Positions 17,631 to 25,473 of a DNA stretch of 49,600 nucleotides are shown here, piece after piece. Each line of letters opens with the position of its first letter. Position 1 is the first letter of the stretch. The notes beneath the pieces are model-generated. The model worked only from the letters and a program-made list of their open reading frames with translations. It was not told the origin of the DNA and ran no database searches. The translations under genes and the position numbers were made by a program. The DNA comes from Tateyamaria sp. (GTDB lineage: Bacteria > Pseudomonadota > Alphaproteobacteria > Rhodobacterales > Rhodobacteraceae), in assembly GCA_018668195.1 (NCBI GenBank), contig JABITU010000214.1, forward strand, positions 1 through 49,600, written 5' to 3'.

Positions 17631-19018
17631 CAACCGCCTTCGGGTAAAGCGCCGTTTTCCCAAGCGCCCGAGGCTTCTTCGCCGGTGGCATAGCGCATTG
17701 TGCCAACACCCTGGCGTTTGCCGTTTTTGAAGGTGCCTTCGTAAATGTCGCCGTTGGTGTAGGTTGCGGTCCCCGTGCCATGGATTTCGCCGGCTTTCCA
17801 TTCGCCTTCGTATTCAAAGCCGCCGGCCATTGTGATCTTGCCCTGTCCGCTGCGTTGGCCATTTTCGAAACTACCGACATAGACTGTGCCATCGGCATAA
17901 GTAGCGGTACCCTGTCCATCGCGCTGGCCATCCTGCCATTCGCCTTCATAGCGGTAGCCGTCGGAATAGGTCATGATGCCAATTCCGTGATTGCGCGCAT
18001 TCTTGTAGCCACCTTCGTAAACGACGCCGTTGGCATAAGTTGCGCGGCCCTGACCCTCAATAACGCCAGCGATCCAATCACCGTCGTACGTAGAGCCATC
18101 AGTGTAAGTTATTTTGCCCTTACCATCGGCAAGATCATCGCGAAACTCGCCCTCATAGACGGCGCCATCGGGATAGGTGACGCGCCCTATACCAGAGATT
18201 TGGCCGTCGACCCATTGGCCGGTATAGGTATAGCCGTCATTGCCAATAAACGTGCCTTGGCCGTGCCGCCGATCATTTTGGAATGTTCCGTCGTATTTGT
18301 CATCATTGGCATAAATAACGCGACCTTCGCCCTGCCGTTGGCCGGAAACAAGGGCTCCCGTGTAGATATCGCCATTGGGCTGGGTCAGTGTGCCTTGGCC
18401 GTTGATCTGGCCGTCTTTCCAAAGACCGACATAGAGTAGCCCGTCAGTCATGGTAAGTGTGCCAGTGCCATTGCGCTTGCCAGCCGCGATCTGTCCGTCA
18501 TAGACCGCACCATCGGGATAGGTGATGGTGCCAATGCCCTGCTTGATCCCGTCGACCCAGTCACCTTGATACTGATATCCACTTGGCGATTGCATCGTAC
18601 CTTTGCCATGGTGTTTGGCGTTGCGGAACGATCCCTCGTAGATGATGCCGTTCGCATATATCGCGATGCCCTGACCCATGATCGCACCAGCCTGCCAGTC
18701 CCCTTCATAGGTGCCGCCATCGGCAAATATGATCTTGCCAAAGCCGTCTGGCTTGCCCTTGGAAAACGCGCCTGTGTAGATTGAACCGTTGGGGAAACTG
18801 GCGACGCCTTCGCCCTTGATTTCTCCGTCGACCCAATCGCCCACATATTCATAGCCGTTGGGCAGCCGATACGTGCCGGTGCCATGTTGCAGGCCGCCTC
18901 GGAATGTACCCTCGTAAATACCGCCATCGTCGTACTGTTTGGTCAGCACGGAACCGCTTTGGGCGAAAACCATGCCCGGCAATAGGGCAAGGCAAAAGAT
19001 CAGACTGCGAACACGCAT
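17630..19018 (-). CDS. Exported protein with 18 tandem MORN repeats
   Basis: A 462-residue protein: signal peptide (about residues 1-19, ending MVFA), a short spacer to residue 33, then 18 uninterrupted 23-residue MORN units (residues 34-447) of the form xYxGxWxxGxxxGxGxxxxxxGx, and a 15-residue tail. MORN arrays fold into elongated beta sheets that bind lipids or proteins; exported bacterial forms mostly lack known roles. The units show higher-order order: HGxG...GY units recur at 1, 5, 10 and 14, and units 4 and 13 are closely alike. This implies growth by four-unit blocks plus one extra unit. ATG 19018 has GAGG 6 nt upstream. The frame is open to 19099, but the signal peptide fixes the start. 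Confidence 0.92.
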   Translation of the reverse strand: MRVRSLIFCLALLPGMVFAQSGSVLTKQYDDGGIYEGTFRGGLQHGTGTYRLPNGYEYVGDWVDGEIKGEGVASFPNGSIYTGAFSKGKPDGFGKIIFADGGTYEGDWQAGAIMGQGIAIYANGIIYEGSFRNAKHHGKGTMQSPSGYQYQGDWVDGIKQGIGTITYPDGAVYDGQIAAGKRNGTGTLTMTDGLLYVGLWKDGQINGQGTLTQPNGDIYTGALVSGQRQGEGRVIYANDDKYDGTFQNDRRHGQGTFIGNDGYTYTGQWVDGQISGIGRVTYPDGAVYEGEFRDDLADGKGKITYTDGSTYDGDWIAGVIEGQGRATYANGVVYEGGYKNARNHGIGIMTYSDGYRYEGEWQDGQRDGQGTATYADGTVYVGSFENGQRSGQGKITMAGGFEYEGEWKAGEIHGTGTATYTNGDIYEGTFKNGKRQGVGTMRYATGEEASGAWENGALPEGG

Positions 19019-19289
19019 CGCGCACCTCGGTAATTTCGTTGGCTCTGGCCAGTGAATGGCAGGCCGTGAAAGAGTAAGACAGTGGCGCGTTAGGGGCAAT
19101 GCCTTTCGGTTTTATGCGCGGTTTGGGCAGAGTAAAGCGTGCAAGCTCGTGCCATTTCTCTGGATTTAATCAGCGCATGGCGTGATCTGGCCCGCGCGTT
19201 GGTGCCAACATTGGTGGCTTTGCGTCGCAGGTGGGTTTCCTTGCCTTGGCTTTCTGCTACACCTCGCCCGTCATTGAAGGAGAGCGGCC

Positions 19290-20948
19290 ATGGCCGACAG
19301 GTTTCGCATAACATTAGGCCAGTTGAACCCGACGGTTGGAGATATCGACGGCAATGCGGCGAAAGCCCAAGCCGCATGGCAGGCGGGCAAGGATGCAGGT
19401 GCAGACCTCGTGGCTCTGCCCGAAATGTTCATCACCGGCTACAATGCGCAAGACTTGGTGATGAAACCGGCGTTTCATGTGACCGCAATGCGTGCAGTTG
19501 AAGCACTGGCGGTTGATTGTGCGGACGGCCCCGCGCTGGCAATTGGTTGCCCATGGGCTGAGGGTGTCGAGCTATTCAACGCCTATCTCATCTGCAAAAA
19601 TGGGCAGATCTCAAGTCGGGTTCTCAAGCACCATTTGCCCAACGAAACCGTGTTCGACGAAGTACGCATATTTGATGCAGGCCCCTTGGGTGGCCCGTAT
19701 TCGGTTGGTGACACCCGCATCGGTAGCCCCATTTGTGAGGATGCTTGGCATCCGGATGTGACTGAAACCTTGCAAGAAACTGGCGCGGAGTTCTTTCTGG
19801 TGCCTAATGGTTCGCCCTACTGCCGCGGAAAGTTCGAGACGCGGCTGAACCACATGGTGGCTCGTGTGGTCGAGAATAACATGCCGCTGATTTATTTGAA
19901 CATGGTTGGTGGTCAGGATGACCAGGTTTTTGATGGCGGGTCTTTTGCGCTTAACCCCGGTGGGTCATTGGCGGCGCTGCTGCCGGTCTTTGATGAAACC
20001 GTGGCCCATGTGGACCTCAAGCGCGGCCCGGAGGGCTGGCGTGTTGTACCCGGCGAATTGGCGCGTCACCCTGACACGTGGGAACAAGATTACCGTGTAA
20101 TGGTAACGTCGCTGCGCGACTATTGTGCCAAGACAGGGTTCAAAAAGGTGTTGCTTGGCATGTCGGGCGGCGTGGACAGTGCGTTGGTTGCCACCATCGC
20201 GGTTGATGCGTTGGGGCCCGAAAATGTGCGTTGTGTAATGCTGCCGTCAGAATATACCTCGACGGACAGTCTCGAAGATGCAGAGGCCTGTGCGAATGCG
20301 CTTGGCTGCAACTATGACTACTTGCCTATTTCCGAAGCGCAAGCGGCGGTGACCAGCACGCTTGCGCCATTGTTCGCTGGAACGGATCCAGACCTGACAG
20401 AGGAAAATATCCAGTCGCGGATTCGCGGATTGTTGCTGATGGCTCTGTCGAACAAGTTTGGCGAAATGCTTTTGACCACGGGCAATAAATCCGAAGTCGC
20501 TGCGGGCTATGCTACGATCTATGGCGATATGGCAGGCGGCTACAACCCGATCAAGGACCTATACAAAACCCGCGTGTTCGAAACCTGCCGGTGGCGCAAC
20601 GCCAACCACTCAGATTGGATGAAGGGCCAGGCTGGCGCAGTTATCCCCGACCGAATCATCACCAAGCCTCCTACAGCAGAGCTGCGTGAGGATCAAAAAG
20701 ACAGTGACAGCCTGCCCGATTATCCGGAACTGGATGCTCTGCTCGAGATTTTGGTGGATCAAGACGGTTCTATCGCAGATTGTGTCGCCGCTGGATTTGA
20801 TGCTGATATAGCGCGCAAAATCGAGAAGCTGATATATCTGAGTGAATACAAGCGGTTCCAGTCGGCGCCGGGTGCCCGGCTGACAAAACACGCCTTTTGG
20901 CTGGATCGTCGCTATCCCATCGTGAACCGCTGGCGCGATCCATCCTGA
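19290..20948 (+). CDS. nadE: Glutamine-dependent NAD+ synthetase
   Basis: A 552-residue two-domain enzyme that amidates nicotinic acid adenine dinucleotide to NAD+ using ATP and ammonia released from glutamine. The N-terminal nitrilase-type glutaminase has the triad E45 (LPEMF), K113 (LKHHLPN) and C149 (ICEDAWHP). The C-terminal synthetase starts around residue 270 with the PP-loop SGGVDS (292-297), then TGNKSEVAAGYATIYGDMAGGYNPIKD, typical of the adenylation site. A strong AAGGAGA precedes ATG 19290. It is a single transcription unit divergent from the MORN pair, and gltX follows after 175 bp. Confidence 0.97.
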   Translation: MADRFRITLGQLNPTVGDIDGNAAKAQAAWQAGKDAGADLVALPEMFITGYNAQDLVMKPAFHVTAMRAVEALAVDCADGPALAIGCPWAEGVELFNAYLICKNGQISSRVLKHHLPNETVFDEVRIFDAGPLGGPYSVGDTRIGSPICEDAWHPDVTETLQETGAEFFLVPNGSPYCRGKFETRLNHMVARVVENNMPLIYLNMVGGQDDQVFDGGSFALNPGGSLAALLPVFDETVAHVDLKRGPEGWRVVPGELARHPDTWEQDYRVMVTSLRDYCAKTGFKKVLLGMSGGVDSALVATIAVDALGPENVRCVMLPSEYTSTDSLEDAEACANALGCNYDYLPISEAQAAVTSTLAPLFAGTDPDLTEENIQSRIRGLLLMALSNKFGEMLLTTGNKSEVAAGYATIYGDMAGGYNPIKDLYKTRVFETCRWRNANHSDWMKGQAGAVIPDRIITKPPTAELREDQKDSDSLPDYPELDALLEILVDQDGSIADCVAAGFDADIARKIEKLIYLSEYKRFQSAPGARLTKHAFWLDRRYPIVNRWRDPS

Positions 20949-21123
20949 TCGACATGTGCGGCATCGGTCTGCCTGAGAGGGTATCAAAAAGTTTCAAGCA
21001 ATCTGATGAAACTTGAAGCACTTAGTTCAGACTGATGAGCCGCGGTATAGGCCGCGTAAGTGCCGCCTGATATGGACAAGAAGCGCCCCCTGTGACAAGG
21101 CAAGCGCAACACCGGAGATGATG

Positions 21124-22449
21124 ATGACAACCACTCGCTTTGCCCCTTCGCCCACCGGCTATATCCACGTGGGAAACCTGCGTACCGCCCTGATGAACTA
21201 CTTGATCGCGCGCAAGGCGGGCGGGTCTTTTATTTTGCGGATCGACGATACCGATCCTGAGCGCTCCAAGGAATCCTACGTTGATGCGATCAAAGAAGAT
21301 CTTGATTGGTTGGGCCTGCATTGGGACCGTGTCGAGCGACAATCAGAGCGATTGGATCGCTATGCTGATGCTGCGGACAAGCTGCGCAAGGTCGGACGCT
21401 TTTACGAAGCGTTCGAAACGCCAACCGAACTGGATCTCAAGCGTAAAAAACAGCTGAACATGGGCAAACCACCCGTCTACGACCGTGCCGCTTTGTCGCT
21501 AAGCGCGGCAGACCGGGATGCCTTGCGCGCGGAACGGGGCGGGGGCGTGTGGCGTTTTAAGCTGAACCACGAGCGGATCGAGTGGAATGATGGTATTCTG
21601 GGTGACATCAGCATTGATGCGTCAAGTGTCAGCGACCCTGTTCTGATCCGTCAGGACGGACAGGTTTTGTACACGATTGCATCGGTGGTGGATGACACTG
21701 AAATGGGTGTGACAGATGTGGTGCGCGGTTCGGATCATGTGACCAACACGGCTACTCAGATTCAGATCATCGAAGCGCTCGGCGGCACTGTTCCGCGCTT
21801 TGCCCACCATTCGCTGTTGACCGGCCCACAAGGCGAGGCGTTGTCAAAACGCCTCGGCACATTGGCGCTGCGCGATCTGCGTGAGCGTGGGGTGGAACCG
21901 ATGGCGTTGTTAAGCCTGCTGGCGCGGCTTGGCTCGTCTGATCCGGTCGAATTGCGCAGCGACATGGCTGAATTAATCGATGGGTTTGATCTTGGCCATT
22001 TCGGATCAGCACCTACCAAGTTTGACGTTGATGATCTGTTTCCAATGACAGGTCGTTATCTACAGTCTGTCGCGCTCGAAGATGTACGTGAGCGTATCGA
22101 CGCGCTTGGAGTGCCTGCCGATCTGGCCGCTCCGTTCTGGACCGTGATGCGCGACAATATCGAAACGTTGCATGACCTCAAGCAATGGTGGGAACTGTGC
22201 CAATCTGGTGCGGAACCGGTGATTGATGCCGACGATGAGGATTTTGTCACCGAGGCGATGGCACTGTTGCCAGCGGGGGCCTTTGACACTGAAACATGGG
22301 GCGCATGGACTGCGGCTGTCAAACAGGCGACTGGCCGCAAGGGTCGGGGGTTGTTCATGCCATTGCGCAAGGCGCTGACCGGGCAGGCCCATGGTCCAGA
22401 TATGGCATCATTGATGCCGCTGTTGCAGGTGGTCAAGGTTCGCGCATGA
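21124..22449 (+). CDS. gltX: Glutamate--tRNA ligase
   Basis: A 441-residue class I aminoacyl-tRNA synthetase that charges tRNA-Glu (and in many alphaproteobacteria tRNA-Gln for later amidation). FAPSPTGYIHVGNLRTAL carries the HIGH-type motif, VVRGSDHVTNTATQIQIIEAL is the connective region, and LSKRLGT is the KMSKS-type loop. The C-terminal anticodon-binding part is shorter than in E. coli GltX (471), matching the shorter of the two GltX forms often present in this class. Three ATGs are stacked at 21118, 21121 and 21124. GGAG at 21114-21117 has proper spacing only for 21124. The frame is open to 21013. Confidence 0.95.
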   Translation: MTTTRFAPSPTGYIHVGNLRTALMNYLIARKAGGSFILRIDDTDPERSKESYVDAIKEDLDWLGLHWDRVERQSERLDRYADAADKLRKVGRFYEAFETPTELDLKRKKQLNMGKPPVYDRAALSLSAADRDALRAERGGGVWRFKLNHERIEWNDGILGDISIDASSVSDPVLIRQDGQVLYTIASVVDDTEMGVTDVVRGSDHVTNTATQIQIIEALGGTVPRFAHHSLLTGPQGEALSKRLGTLALRDLRERGVEPMALLSLLARLGSSDPVELRSDMAELIDGFDLGHFGSAPTKFDVDDLFPMTGRYLQSVALEDVRERIDALGVPADLAAPFWTVMRDNIETLHDLKQWWELCQSGAEPVIDADDEDFVTEAMALLPAGAFDTETWGAWTAAVKQATGRKGRGLFMPLRKALTGQAHGPDMASLMPLLQVVKVRA

Positions 22450-22521
22450 CCCCGGCCGCTGCGCTCATGCTGCGACAGACTTTCCCGCAAATCAGCGGGT
22501 GCGCAACACTGGTACAACCAC

Positions 22522-23913
22522 GTGGGTGATGCGACCGCAAAGTTTGTGACAGGGGCGCCTTTGCGGCACGTGACAGTCATGTCACTGACCGCCAGCATCG
22601 GATTGATGGCAGTATTTCTGGTCGACTTTGTGGACATGGTCTTTATCTCCATGCTGGGAGAGGCCGAATTGGCGGCGGCGATTGGGTATGCCGGCTCAAT
22701 CTTGTTTTTCACCACGTCTTTTTCCATTGGAATGGCCATTGCGGTCGGTGCGCTTGTGGCCCGATCCCTTGGTGCGGAAGATTCTGTCGCGGCCCGCGCG
22801 CGCAGCAGTCACGGCCTGTTGTTTGGTGTCGTCTTTGGTGTCCTTTTTGCTCTTTTGGTTTGGCTGAACATACCGCTTTTCGTGTGGATGATCGGGGCAG
22901 AGGGTGAGACCGCTCTGATGGCTGAGGGATATTTACGACTTGTCGTGCCGTCCTTGCCGTTTTTGGTGGTCGCAATGATGGGCGGCGGTATTTTGCGGGC
23001 GTATGGAGATGCGCGCCGGGCGATGATGTCGACGATCTATGGTGGGGCCGTGAACGCAATTCTGGACCCGATCCTGATCTTTGGATTTGAATTGGATTTA
23101 ACGGGTGCGGCACTGGCGTCTGTTGCTGCGCGTATCACGATTGCAATCGCCGCAATCTTGTCGATCCTACGACACCACGGTGGACTGCCGCGCCCTGACT
23201 TTGCTCAAATATTGAGTGATATTCGGCCACTTTTGACCATTGGCGTCCCGGCCATACTCACGCAACTGGCCACGCCGCTGGGGCAGGCCATCGTCACGCG
23301 ATCTATGGCTCAATACGGTCTAGAAGCCGTTGCAGGAATGGCCATCGTGGGCAGACTTATGCCTGTGTCTTTTGCGGTTCTTTTTGCGCTGTCAGGCGCC
23401 GTTGGCCCGATCATCGGGCAGAATTACGGCGCAGGCAATCACACGCGGGTGCGGCAGAGTTTTAATGCGGCCATACTGTTTGCCGGTGTGGTTGTCGTGG
23501 GCATTTCCGTGATCCTGTTCGTCTTGCGTGCGCCTATCGCGGATCTGTTTGACGTCACCGGCACAGCACGCCAGCTTGTTTATCTGTTTTGCGGACCTCT
23601 GGCTCTTTTGTTCTTTTTTAACGGAGTGCTATTTGTCAGTAACGCGGCTTTTAACAACCTTGGCCACCCGTTTTATTCCACATGGATGAACTGGGGCCGC
23701 AATACAATTGCGATGGTGCCGCTGGTCTGGCTTGGATCGCTCGCGTTCGGTGCGCAAGGGGTACTGATCGGTCAGGGGCTGGCTGGGGTTGCTTTTGGCT
23801 GTCTCTCTTGGCTTCTTGCCTGGCGTGTTATTGCCCAAGGCGGACAGAGCACGACCAAAGGAAAATTTGACCGCGAAGGGCGTTTGATGTCGCTATTGCA
23901 CCTGCGCAAGTAG
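22522..23913 (+). CDS. MATE-family multidrug/metabolite efflux transporter
   Basis: A 463-residue membrane protein with twelve predicted helices in two homologous halves, as in MATE antiporters that expel cationic compounds with Na+ or H+. Family segments include LVDFVDMVFISMLGEAELAA in helix 1-2, FSIGMAIAVGALVARSLGAED, GDARRAMMSTIYGGAVNAILDPILIFGF, and in the second half GQNYGAGNHTRVRQSF. No ATG lies upstream in frame before the gltX stop, so I take the GTG at 22522; no clear Shine-Dalgarno is visible and the start is uncertain. Its 3' end overlaps the convergent gamma-glutamylcyclotransferase gene by 21 nt. Confidence 0.92.
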   Translation: MGDATAKFVTGAPLRHVTVMSLTASIGLMAVFLVDFVDMVFISMLGEAELAAAIGYAGSILFFTTSFSIGMAIAVGALVARSLGAEDSVAARARSSHGLLFGVVFGVLFALLVWLNIPLFVWMIGAEGETALMAEGYLRLVVPSLPFLVVAMMGGGILRAYGDARRAMMSTIYGGAVNAILDPILIFGFELDLTGAALASVAARITIAIAAILSILRHHGGLPRPDFAQILSDIRPLLTIGVPAILTQLATPLGQAIVTRSMAQYGLEAVAGMAIVGRLMPVSFAVLFALSGAVGPIIGQNYGAGNHTRVRQSFNAAILFAGVVVVGISVILFVLRAPIADLFDVTGTARQLVYLFCGPLALLFFFNGVLFVSNAAFNNLGHPFYSTWMNWGRNTIAMVPLVWLGSLAFGAQGVLIGQGLAGVAFGCLSWLLAWRVIAQGGQSTTKGKFDREGRLMSLLHLRK

Positions 23914-24432
23914 CCTGTCGACCTGTACGTTTTCTGCGTGGGTTGTGTCACAGGCACGCGGATAGCGTGGACTGCCCCGATCATCAAAAACCGGCGCATC
24001 CCATCCGTCGGTGGTGGCAAAGAATGCCTCGACCCCTGCCGGGCCGAATTCCTCGCGAAAGCCCTGAGCGACCGTATCTAGGTAGCTTAGCAGTATGAAA
24101 TGTTTGCCAGCCTCGCGTTGCATCTCTGGTGTCACGCGGTAGGCGGCAATATGACTGGCATCCACGTCATTTTCGACGTCATTTGTTACTTTAACGCGGT
24201 CATAACCAGTCTCGCGCGCATCCAGTGCTGTCCAGTTGGCGTTGGGCACCGCAGCGATCAGCCCGTCAATTTCGTGATCCGGGGCGGGATGAATGGACAG
24301 GAAAACGACCTCGCGCATGGCGGTGCGCACCCAGACACGTCGCCAGTTGTGCAGGCGCGCGCGTTGGGCCTGTGGGTAGGAGTGCGTGGCCCGGTTGACC
24401 AGACTGCCGTATCCAAAGAACCACGCCGTCAT
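23893..24432 (-). CDS. Gamma-glutamylcyclotransferase-like protein
   Basis: A 179-residue GGCT-fold protein. The substrate-binding P-loop FGYGSLVN is at residues 5-12, RTAMREVVFLSI follows, and the conserved glutamate is in LDARETGYDRVKV. Relatives act on gamma-glutamyl amines or glutathione to release 5-oxoproline. The C-terminal part DGWDAPVFDDRGSPRYPRAC is common in the subfamily. The ATG at 24432 forms an ATGA overlap with the upstream phosphatase-like gene. The 3' end overlaps the convergent MATE gene. Confidence 0.87.
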   Translation of the reverse strand: MTAWFFGYGSLVNRATHSYPQAQRARLHNWRRVWVRTAMREVVFLSIHPAPDHEIDGLIAAVPNANWTALDARETGYDRVKVTNDVENDVDASHIAAYRVTPEMQREAGKHFILLSYLDTVAQGFREEFGPAGVEAFFATTDGWDAPVFDDRGSPRYPRACDTTHAENVQVDRLLAQVQ

Positions 24433-25301
24433 GCGTTGACCAAAAGATCGGTGAAATGGTCGGCAATGGTGTTCCAAGTCTGCTCGGACCCGGCGCAGAG
24501 CAGGTAGCCCTCAGTGATAGCGGCGTTATAGGCAGACCCATCGAGCATCGCGCTTTTTCCGCCTGCTTGTGCACAGATCAGCGCGCCAGCAGCATGATCC
24601 CATGCATTCAATGGCCCGCCTGCAAGTATGAAATCGATGCCACCCGTTGCAAGCATACGGTATTCATGGGCAGAGCAGCGCAGAGATCCGACGTATCCCA
24701 GCATGTGCAACTTGCTATAGGCGACGATCTTGTCGGCGGGTGGGAACAGGCGGATGGGCATATATCCGAACAGTCGGTCAAGCGGCTTGGCATCGGCGGT
24801 ATGGATTGCCTTTTGTTGGTCTGTCACCATGTGCCACAGGGCTTTTGAGGCATTGTCGGCCAAGATTGCGTCGTCGCCAATCGGGTCGTAAATCAGACCA
24901 AAGACCGGCTCTCCATAGCTGCAGACCGCGATGATCGTCGCAAAAAGTGGCATGCCATGTGCAAAATTCCAGGTGCCGTCGACCGGATCGATGATAAAGC
25001 TTAGTTCAGCATCAGGCAGCCCGTCACGCAGCGTTGGCTTAGCTGAAATAGCTTCTTCTCCGAGCACGAGGGCTTGGGGGAAGGCGGACTGCAGGCCTTG
25101 CATGATCATTGCTTCGGCGGCTCTGTCCGCCTCGGTCACCAGATCCGTTTCGTCCTTTTTTATGTCGATGTCAGTGTGATCCAGTTTGCGAAACCGCGGC
25201 ATGATTTCTGTCTGGGCTGCGCGGGGCACAAGTTCAAGGATCTGTGATTTTTGCGCCTGCGTCAGAGGTGCAATTGGGGACGATAATAATTGGGCGGTCA
25301 T
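24429..25301 (-). CDS. Inositol monophosphatase-family phosphatase
   Basis: A 290-residue Mg2+-dependent phosphatase of the FIG superfamily. Metal sites are visible: GEE (81-83), DPVDGT (105-110) and a late NAWDHAAGALICAQAGG (WDxAAG). The N-terminal KKDETDLVTEADRAAE is the usual substrate-side helix. Members dephosphorylate inositol phosphates, histidinol phosphate, fructose bisphosphate or PAP; the subgroup here cannot be fixed by eye. I started at ATG 25301, where homology begins; the frame extends to 25364. It is followed by the coupled GGCT gene. Confidence 0.91.
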   Translation of the reverse strand: MTAQLLSSPIAPLTQAQKSQILELVPRAAQTEIMPRFRKLDHTDIDIKKDETDLVTEADRAAEAMIMQGLQSAFPQALVLGEEAISAKPTLRDGLPDAELSFIIDPVDGTWNFAHGMPLFATIIAVCSYGEPVFGLIYDPIGDDAILADNASKALWHMVTDQQKAIHTADAKPLDRLFGYMPIRLFPPADKIVAYSKLHMLGYVGSLRCSAHEYRMLATGGIDFILAGGPLNAWDHAAGALICAQAGGKSAMLDGSAYNAAITEGYLLCAGSEQTWNTIADHFTDLLVNA

Positions 25302-25473
25302 GACGATGCCTGTGATGGTTTGTGCGATGTGTAACGGTTTGGCACAGGTGCAGCACTGCGGCAACGTTGGCCTGTGGCGTTTTCAAGTTATGTTGATTTG
25401 CTTATTCGCGCTATCTCGCTGCGCTGGAACGTAGAAAGCGATGCTGGGGGTCCCAACGAGATTTCGAAACGCT

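Noticed and set aside
17630..17801. Longer start for the exported partner of the MORN protein
   Set aside because: The extra residues are an Arg-rich shadow of the MORN gene, and a clean signal peptide starts at 17630.
17780..18439. Plus-strand 219-residue frame rich in Ala, Ile and Val
   Set aside because: It is the antisense of the MORN repeats; its periodic hydrophobic pattern comes from the repeat codons, not from a membrane protein.
20988..21016. Inverted repeat AGTTTCA...TGAAACT between nadE and gltX as a terminator
   Set aside because: Only 7 bp, AT-rich and without a T-tract; not enough to call.
22446..22529. A 27-codon frame starting in an ATGA overlap with the gltX stop
   Set aside because: No Shine-Dalgarno or recognised family; it ends inside the MATE start and looks like chance.
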